A stretch of DNA of 64,000 nucleotides, from assembly GCF_003938655.1 (NCBI RefSeq), contig NZ_RJJT01000009.1:124001-188000 (forward strand), written 5' to 3'. The position numbers and the translations under genes were made by a program. The number at the start of each line of letters is the position of its first letter. Position 1 is the stretch's first letter. This DNA comes from Rhizobium pisi. GTDB lineage: Bacteria > Pseudomonadota > Alphaproteobacteria > Rhizobiales > Rhizobiaceae. The notes under the pieces were generated by a model that saw nothing but the letters and a program-made list of their open reading frames with translations, did not search any database and was not told the origin of the DNA. This document shows, in pieces, positions 57,846-64,000 of this stretch.

Positions 57846-58120
57846 GAGCCATGAATCTCAAGCCTTCATTAATTGTGTGAAGAGCCCAGATGTGTCACTA
57901 CGATACTGGTGGAGCGGGTTTATGGTACGCGCCTTTGCCGAGTGAGTGGATAATGGTAGTGTTTTGATACCTTCCGTTTGAAAAAGCGGCTATCTACTCT
58001 GAAATGACATGCTTATCCGTCCGTCGTTGGGGGGGAGGGCTGGAACGGCAAAGTTGTCCCCGGGTGATGCGGAAGCCCGGGATGCGGTGTCCGGCTGGCT
58101 GACAGTAACGAGGCATACGA

Positions 58121-61100
58121 ATGGCGAACAACAAATATAATGAGTCGATCGAGGACAAGGCGTTCAAGGCATTGGACGAAGCGCTCCAGATCGACTTCGG
58201 CAAGGAAAACGTGCCGTCTCGCCGCGGCAGCGCGCCTGAGGCCCCGGAGGCTAATGTGTCTGACCCATCGAATGCGCGTAATCAGCAGGCCCAGGAAGAA
58301 GCGCAACGCCGTAACCGCCGCAGTGCTGCGGGCGAGCAGGCTTCCAGGGCTCCGGCCTTCGCGCCGGCCAACGATGCCAGCCGCAACACGCCCGCCTCTA
58401 TCCTGAAATCCTTCGACGGCGCCTCCAGCCGCTCGGCGATGCGCACCGCCACCCTGTTCTCCATACTTTGGGTCATGGCCGGCCTCGGCCTGATGTCGCT
58501 GCTTTATTCACCGCAGATCTGGCAGATCCGTTCGATCGCCGATCTCGTCGCCCTGCCCGGCGTCATCGCCGGCCTGGTCGGCATCGTCATTCCCGTGATG
58601 ATGTTCTACGCCTTCGCCATCATGATCTCCCGCGCCCAGGACATGCGCAACGCCGCCCGTTCCATGGCGGAGGTGGCACTTCGTCTGGCGGAGCCGGAAA
58701 CCATCGCCTCCGAGCGCATCATGACGGTCGGCCAGGCCGTGCGTCGCGAAGTCTCTGCCATGAACGAAGGCATCGAGCGCACTATCGCGCGCGCCTCCGA
58801 GCTGGAAACGCTTGTCCATTCCGAGGTCAATGCCCTCGAGCGCTCCTATGCCGACAACGAGCTGCGTGTCCGCGGCCTCGTCCACGAACTCGGCTCCGAG
58901 CGCGAGGCGATCGTCAATCATGCCGACCGCATCCGCACCTCGATCGGCAGCGTCCACGACCAGTTGAAGGAAGAACTGTCGCTTGCGACCGAGGAGATCG
59001 CGGTGCGGCTCGCCACATCGGGCGAAGCCTTCGCATCGCTGATCGATACGCGCGCGGCGACGATCCTGGAAAAATCCGACAGCGCCCTGCAGTCCATGGG
59101 CAGCCTACTTGCCGCCAAGACCGACAGCCTGCTCCAGACACTCAACGCATCCGGTTTTGCGCTTGCCACCGAATTTGACAACCGCCTCGAAGCGCTCTCG
59201 GTCAATCTCAACGAACATGGCGAAAGGCTGCTCAGCCAGTTCGAGACACGCGCCTCGACGATGGACAGCAGCACCGAGAAGCTGAACGCGGCGCTGAACG
59301 AGCGCACGCATCAGCTCAACGAAATCCTGATCGCCCGCACCCGCGAGATCAACGAGAGCCTGACATCGGGCGAACGCACTATCGGCGGCACGCTTGACGA
59401 CGTGCTGTCAAAGCTGAATAGCGCGCTCGACGAAAAGGGCGCAAGCTTCCGCCAGAGCCTGCAGACCACCGCCGACGATGCCGTGATGGATCTCGACGTG
59501 CGCTCCGGCTTCTTCGAGGAGCGGCTGCAGACGACCGTCGCCCAGCTGTCGACCGCCTTCGACGAAAGGGTCGCCGAATTCACCAGCGCCTTCGACAAGC
59601 GCACCGGCTCGCTCGACACCAAGCTGATGGAAAGCCTCGCCCGCATCAACGAGACGCTGACCGGCGGCTCGGATTCGATCGACGGCATCCTGAGTTCCGG
59701 CATTGACCGTCTCGGCTCGTCGATGACAGACCAGTCGTTGGCGCTTGCGACCGCACTCGCCACCGGCCACGAAATGCTGGAAAGCACGGTCGGCGCACGG
59801 GCGGAGGAAATTACCACCGCCCTCACCAGCCGCACCGGCGAACTGACCTCTGCGCTGCAGAACGCCACATCGGACATCGCGCTGGCGCTTGCATCGGGCA
59901 GCTCCGAGCTGCAGAACAATCTTCAGGCCCGCTCGGCCGAGTTCCGCGACACGCTGCGCACCACCACGACCGATCTGACGAGCGCCGTTGCCGCCGGCAC
60001 CGAGCAGGTTACGTCGGCATTCGGCGGCCGCGCGGAGGAACTGAGCGGCGTGCTTGCTGCGCGCGCAGCCGAAATCACCGAGGCGCTCGGCACGGCGCAC
60101 AGCCGCATCGACAGCGTGATGGCCGAGCGCGGCGGCGCGCTCGTCGATGCGCTGGCCACCCATCACGGTCGCTTCGAGGAAGCGTTGGCAACCCGCGCCG
60201 ACGCCATCATCAACACGGTGTCGGGCACCCATGACCGTCTTGCCGAGACGCTCGACGAAAAGGCGATGGCACTTGCCATTTCGCTCAACGAAAGCCAGGC
60301 CCGTATCGAGGATACGCTGGAAACCCGTTCGGCAGCCCTTCTGAACGCTGTCTCCGGCACCCATGACCGCCTCTCCGAGACGCTGGACGAGAAGGCGATG
60401 GCGCTCGCCATCTCCTTGAACGAAAATCAGAGCCGCATCGAGGATACGCTCGAAACCCGCTCTGCCGCCTTCCTCAACGCCGTCTCGGGCACCCATGACC
60501 GCCTGTCGGAAACGCTGGACAGCAAGGCGGCTGCGCTTACGACCTCGCTCGACGAGCGCCATGCCCGCATCGAGGACGCACTCGGAACACGCGCCGAGGC
60601 GCTGCTGAACACCGTCTCCGGCACGCGCGACCGCCTTGCCGAAACGCTCGACGAAAAGGCAATGGCGATCGCCATTTCCTTGAGCGAGAGCCAGGCGCGT
60701 ATCGAGAATACCCTGGAAACCCGTTCGGCCGCCCTGCTGAACGCTGTCTCCGGTACCCATGACCGCCTCTCCGAGACGCTGGACGAGAAGGCGATGGCGC
60801 TTGCCATCTCGCTCAATGAGAGCCAGTCGCAGATCGAAGGCACGCTGGAAGCCCGCTCCGAAGCCTTCCTCAAGGCCGTCTCCGGCACGCATGAGCGTCT
60901 CTCGGAAACCTTGGACACGAAGGCATCGGCGCTCGCCGCCTCGCTGAACGAGGGCCAGAGCCGCCTGCAGGACACGCTGGAGACCCGCTCGGAGTCCTTC
61001 CTCAACGCGGTCTCGGCCACCCATGACCGCCTGTCCGAAACGCTCGACGATCGGTCGATGGCGCTTGCCATCTCGCTGAACGAGAGCCAGAGCCGTCTCG

Positions 61101-64000
61101 AGGAGACGCTGACGAGCGGTGCCGATGCGATCACCAATGCCGTCTCCGGCACGCATGAACGCCTGAACGGTGTGCTCAATCAGAAGGCGAACGCGCTCGC
61201 CGCGTCGCTGACCGAGGGCCAGGCTCGCCTGGAGGAAGCACTGGGACACCGTACTGCCGCGATCGTCGGCGCCGTTGCGGCAAGCCACGACCGGCTCACC
61301 GATGCGCTCGACGAAAAGACCATGGCGCTCGCCATTTCGCTCGACGACAACCAGAGCCGCTTCGACAGCGCGCTCGAAGCCCGCAGCAACTCCATGATGG
61401 AAGCTGTCGCCGGCGCCGAAGCACGCGTCGCTGGCGCCTTCGCCGACAAGACCGACGCTATCCGCGACGCCTATACCGACAACCAGCAGCGGCTCGAAAA
61501 CGCGCTCTCGGAGCATAGCGCGGCTCTCGCCGGCGCTCTCGATGCCGGCAGCGCCCGCTTCGAGGATATCGTCGGCGGCTTGACCGGCCGCATCGAAGGC
61601 CGACTGACCGATGCCCATGCGCGTCTCGGAGGCCTTGCCGACCAGGCCGCGACGCGCATCGAGGGTGGCCTTGCCTCCGCTCATGAACGCATCCGCACGA
61701 CGCTCGAGGAGCGCACCAACGCCATCGACCTGTCGTTGAACCAGGCCCATGCTCTGATCAGCGATACGCTCTCCGAGCAGGCGACCAGCATCGGCACCTC
61801 GGTAGCGACCAGCGTCAGCATGCTCGAGATGTCGCTGGAGGAACGCGAGGCTGCGATCCGCCAGGCCATCGATGCCGGCGCGCAAACGTTGGAAGACCGC
61901 ATGCATGCCGGCGCCGGCCAGATCGCCGGCCGCTTCCAGGAGGCGGCAAACGCGATCTCGACCTCCGCCCAGAGCTTCTCGGCCCATCTCGACCAATCTG
62001 TGGAAAGCCTGACCGGCCGTTTCGAAGAAACCGGATCGCGGGTGGAATCCGGCCTTGCGGCGATCGAGAACCGCATCCGCGACGGCGTCGGCGGCGTTGC
62101 CGAAAAGGTCGAAGCGGTGAGTGGTCAGCTCTCCGGCGTGCTTTCCGACGGCATTTCCCGCCTCGGCGCGCTGAGCGACGACACCACACGGCGTATTTCG
62201 GCCACGCTCGAAGGCAGTGCCGCGACCCTCACCCAGGCGATCGACAGCCGCACCGCCAATCTGGCCGAAACGCTGGACAGCCGCTCCACCACGCTGACGG
62301 GCGCCATCGAGGGCCGCACGGCAAGCCTCGGCGAAACCCTGGATCGCGGCAATGCACGCATCGAGGAACGCCTCTCCACCATGGACCGCGCCCTGACCAT
62401 CGGCCTCGATGCGGTCAACCGCACCATCGAAGGCAAGGCCGCCGGTCTCGCCTCGACGCTGCGCAGCGCAGTTGCCGAAGCCGCCCAGGGAATGGAAGGC
62501 GAAGCGACGAGAACCACCGAACTGCTTGGCAAAACTGGCCAGCAATTCGCCGAGGACCTCAACGCCAAAAGCGACGAATTCACGCGCACCATGGATGAGC
62601 GCTCCTCGCAGATCGTCACCCGCGTGTCGGAAGCGCAAAACCGACTGGCAAGCCAGGCCGCTGCCGTCGCGCAGACCTTCTCGGAAGCCGGCAACGCCAT
62701 CGTCAACAAGGTCGCCGAAGCCGAAACCATCGTCGGCACCCAGGTCAACGCCATCTCCAAGGTGCTGTCGGATGCCGGCCAGTCGCTGGAAACCCGCGGC
62801 AACGCCATCCGCTCGACGCTCTCGGGCGCCGGCAGCGAGATTTCCGCCACCATGGCCGATGTCGACCGGGCGCTCGAAGCCCGCAGCAGCGCCATCCGCT
62901 CCAATCTCGAAGAACGAGCCCGCGAGATCGATACGACGCTCTCCGACATCGACCGGGCGCTCGAAGCGCGCGGCAACTCGATCCGCACGGTGCTCGATGA
63001 GCGCACCCGCGACCTCAACTCGATGCTCGCTGGCCGCTCGGTCGAACTGACGCGCATCCTCGACGAGACCGCCCGCCCGATCCTCGATCGCTACACGGAT
63101 GCCGGCGAGCAGGCCGCCGCCCGCATCACCGCGGCCGCCAACCTCAGCGCCGACCGTCTGCGTGCCGAAAACGAAGCGCTTGCCAGCGCCGTTGCCGCCC
63201 GCACCGAAAATGTTGCCAATGCCGTCAGCGCCATCGAGAACAGCCTGGTCGCCAACGTCAACGGCCTCGTCGAGCGCATGTCGGAAAGCAGTGCGGCGAT
63301 GGCGATGATGATGAACCGTGCCGCGGAGCAACTGACGAGCGTCGATGGCCGTCTCGGCGACACCACCACGCGCTTTGCCGACTCTGCCACGAAGGCCGCC
63401 GAAATGGTCTCGGCCTCTACCAGGCTTCTCGAAGGCAAGGTCGATCGCCTCTCCGACATTTCGGGCCAGACGCTCGCACAGGTCGGGGGCATCATCGGCC
63501 GCTTCGACGAACACTCCAAGGTCCTGACGCAGGCCTCGCAGCTTCTCGGCGCCGCCCAGTCCAACCTCGCCTCGACGCTCGAAGAGCGCGAAAGCGCGCT
63601 GCAGACGCTCTCTGTCGGCCTCGTTACGCGCTCCGCAGAGATCGAAAAGACCATGCTCGGCCTCGGCAGCATGATCGAGACAGTGTTCGAGCGGGCAGAG
63701 CAGCGCTCCAACCAGGTCACCGGCAATCTGCGCCAGGGCGTACAATCCTCCTTCACCGATATTGGCCGCATTCTCACCGAAACCGAGAAGCGCGCCCAGG
63801 AGGCGGCCGAGACGATGCGCGAGGCGATCACTCGGGCAGGCGACGAGGCCAATACGACGATCGACGGAACCTTCGCCAATGTCGAACGCCGCTCCGGCGA
63901 TCTCTCCAACCGTATTCGCGGCGGTCTTACTGCCTCGCTGTCGGAAGTCGAGCGTATGCTCGGCGAAGCCGGCCGTGCCTCGGACGGCGCCGCCCAGCAC
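58121..64000 (+). CDS. GPR/RgsE-like giant coiled-coil polar-growth protein (3' end outside window)
   Basis: The frame is open for 1960 residues and runs past the window edge. An acidic, disordered N-terminus of about 105 residues is followed by two membrane helices (about 111-130 and 145-170). The rest is Ala/Ser/Glu/Arg/Thr-rich helix with an 11-residue rhythm, of the sort often annotated as kinesin-like or apolipoprotein A1/A4/E-like. Residues 700-1095 hold nine exact 44-residue repeats. The Agrobacterium Growth Pole Ring protein and Sinorhizobium RgsE have this plan and are needed for polar growth. I infer orthology from size, layout and family memory. GAGG precedes the ATG. Confidence 0.85.
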   Translation, partial: MANNKYNESIEDKAFKALDEALQIDFGKENVPSRRGSAPEAPEANVSDPSNARNQQAQEEAQRRNRRSAAGEQASRAPAFAPANDASRNTPASILKSFDGASSRSAMRTATLFSILWVMAGLGLMSLLYSPQIWQIRSIADLVALPGVIAGLVGIVIPVMMFYAFAIMISRAQDMRNAARSMAEVALRLAEPETIASERIMTVGQAVRREVSAMNEGIERTIARASELETLVHSEVNALERSYADNELRVRGLVHELGSEREAIVNHADRIRTSIGSVHDQLKEELSLATEEIAVRLATSGEAFASLIDTRAATILEKSDSALQSMGSLLAAKTDSLLQTLNASGFALATEFDNRLEALSVNLNEHGERLLSQFETRASTMDSSTEKLNAALNERTHQLNEILIARTREINESLTSGERTIGGTLDDVLSKLNSALDEKGASFRQSLQTTADDAVMDLDVRSGFFEERLQTTVAQLSTAFDERVAEFTSAFDKRTGSLDTKLMESLARINETLTGGSDSIDGILSSGIDRLGSSMTDQSLALATALATGHEMLESTVGARAEEITTALTSRTGELTSALQNATSDIALALASGSSELQNNLQARSAEFRDTLRTTTTDLTSAVAAGTEQVTSAFGGRAEELSGVLAARAAEITEALGTAHSRIDSVMAERGGALVDALATHHGRFEEALATRADAIINTVSGTHDRLAETLDEKAMALAISLNESQARIEDTLETRSAALLNAVSGTHDRLSETLDEKAMALAISLNENQSRIEDTLETRSAAFLNAVSGTHDRLSETLDSKAAALTTSLDERHARIEDALGTRAEALLNTVSGTRDRLAETLDEKAMAIAISLSESQARIENTLETRSAALLNAVSGTHDRLSETLDEKAMALAISLNESQSQIEGTLEARSEAFLKAVSGTHERLSETLDTKASALAASLNEGQSRLQDTLETRSESFLNAVSATHDRLSETLDDRSMALAISLNESQSRLEETLTSGADAITNAVSGTHERLNGVLNQKANALAASLTEGQARLEEALGHRTAAIVGAVAASHDRLTDALDEKTMALAISLDDNQSRFDSALEARSNSMMEAVAGAEARVAGAFADKTDAIRDAYTDNQQRLENALSEHSAALAGALDAGSARFEDIVGGLTGRIEGRLTDAHARLGGLADQAATRIEGGLASAHERIRTTLEERTNAIDLSLNQAHALISDTLSEQATSIGTSVATSVSMLEMSLEEREAAIRQAIDAGAQTLEDRMHAGAGQIAGRFQEAANAISTSAQSFSAHLDQSVESLTGRFEETGSRVESGLAAIENRIRDGVGGVAEKVEAVSGQLSGVLSDGISRLGALSDDTTRRISATLEGSAATLTQAIDSRTANLAETLDSRSTTLTGAIEGRTASLGETLDRGNARIEERLSTMDRALTIGLDAVNRTIEGKAAGLASTLRSAVAEAAQGMEGEATRTTELLGKTGQQFAEDLNAKSDEFTRTMDERSSQIVTRVSEAQNRLASQAAAVAQTFSEAGNAIVNKVAEAETIVGTQVNAISKVLSDAGQSLETRGNAIRSTLSGAGSEISATMADVDRALEARSSAIRSNLEERAREIDTTLSDIDRALEARGNSIRTVLDERTRDLNSMLAGRSVELTRILDETARPILDRYTDAGEQAAARITAAANLSADRLRAENEALASAVAARTENVANAVSAIENSLVANVNGLVERMSESSAAMAMMMNRAAEQLTSVDGRLGDTTTRFADSATKAAEMVSASTRLLEGKVDRLSDISGQTLAQVGGIIGRFDEHSKVLTQASQLLGAAQSNLASTLEERESALQTLSVGLVTRSAEIEKTMLGLGSMIETVFERAEQRSNQVTGNLRQGVQSSFTDIGRILTETEKRAQEAAETMREAITRAGDEANTTIDGTFANVERRSGDLSNRIRGGLTASLSEVERMLGEAGRASDGAAQH
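60218..61405 (+). repeat. Nine tandem 132-bp coding repeats in the GPR/RgsE-like gene
   Basis: Unit starts lie at 60218, 60350, 60482, 60614, 60746, 60878, 61010, 61142 and 61274, all exactly 132 bases apart, and the phase continues to 61406. Each encodes 44 residues close to VSGTHDRLSETLDEKAMA followed by LAISLNESQSRIEDTLETRS and ALLNA. 44 is four 11-residue turns, so the helix register is kept. More worn units lie before (from 60086) and after. Confidence 0.95.

Larger units (their letters stand above)
57659..58120. other. Divergent promoter region between hpt and the GPR/RgsE-like gene
   Basis: The 462 bases carry no coding frame of note. They are unusually AT-rich in the part 57726-57880 and hold several TTAA words, including the two boxes listed separately. 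Both promoters must lie here. GAGG stands eight bases before the ATG at 58121. Confidence 0.6.

Noticed and set aside
60218-61405. CRISPR-like regular repeats
   Set aside because: The 132-base units have no unique spacers, stay in one reading frame and encode 44-residue protein repeats.
59408-64000. A 1530-codon open frame on the minus strand opposite the GPR/RgsE-like gene
   Set aside because: It is antisense to a clear coding frame with membrane helices and protein repeats. High G+C and the repeated codon pattern keep the opposite frame open; its product has no recognisable domain.

Overview
The window looks like a piece of the main chromosome of a Rhizobium of the R. etli / R. leguminosarum group. 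The evidence is high G+C, rhizobial palindromic repeats, the alaS-recA / cckA neighbourhood typical of Rhizobiales, a recA operator of the form GAAC-N7-GTAC (the form described for R. etli recA), and at the right edge a giant polar-growth protein of the GPR/RgsE type known from Agrobacterium and Sinorhizobium. No phage, insertion sequence, CRISPR array, rRNA or tRNA was recognised. The organism assignment is inference.

Left part (1-19.6 kb). The purine pathway dominates: the end of purB, then purC-purS-kptA-purQ, then purL and a bolA. An RNA 2'-phosphotransferase (kptA) of clearly lower G+C sits between purS and purQ and overlaps the purQ start by four bases. Around these genes lie a c-di-GMP signalling protein, a DUF1127 / MocR-regulator pair with a palindromic operator, and a PagL-like outer-membrane deacylase. 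A three-gene FecCD-type ABC importer follows, whose leader carries a complete cobalamin riboswitch, so vitamin B12 or a corrinoid is its likely cargo. Next come a membrane-anchored dihaem cytochrome c and the CGFS glutaredoxin grxD, a natural partner of BolA.

Middle part (19.6-44 kb). Tandem Bcr/CflA efflux pumps, tandem inositol-monophosphatase paralogues with ttcA and glsA, rpsD, a HerA-like ATPase, and a TacAT-type toxin-antitoxin pair with its own operator. Then murI, trmJ and a FUSC membrane protein run as a tight cluster, followed by icd, a GST, an AraC regulator, alaS, recA, and psuK-psuG for pseudouridine breakdown.

Right part (44-64 kb). The cell-cycle kinase cckA, a free-standing FliO-like protein, a DUF1062 zinc-ribbon protein, a DksA that has lost three of four zinc cysteines, a SixA-like phosphatase, the YcjX/YcjF pair, folP-folB-folK, a DUF922 protease-like protein, and an intergenic small RNA candidate resembling the alpha-r8/MmgR family. 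A ferredoxin and an orphan Hpt protein follow. The last 5.9 kb is one open reading frame for the GPR/RgsE-like protein, which is cut by the window edge. Between hpt and this gene lie two CtrA-type boxes, which link this end of the window to the CckA phosphorelay encoded 11 kb away.

Most genes are ordinary housekeeping. The points most worth a second look are the kptA insertion in the purine operon, the 44-residue (4 x 11) repeat block and its three-unit higher-order duplication in the GPR/RgsE-like gene, the CtrA boxes beside it, the small RNA with an anti-Shine-Dalgarno loop, and the operator that lies on the start codon of the MocR gene.
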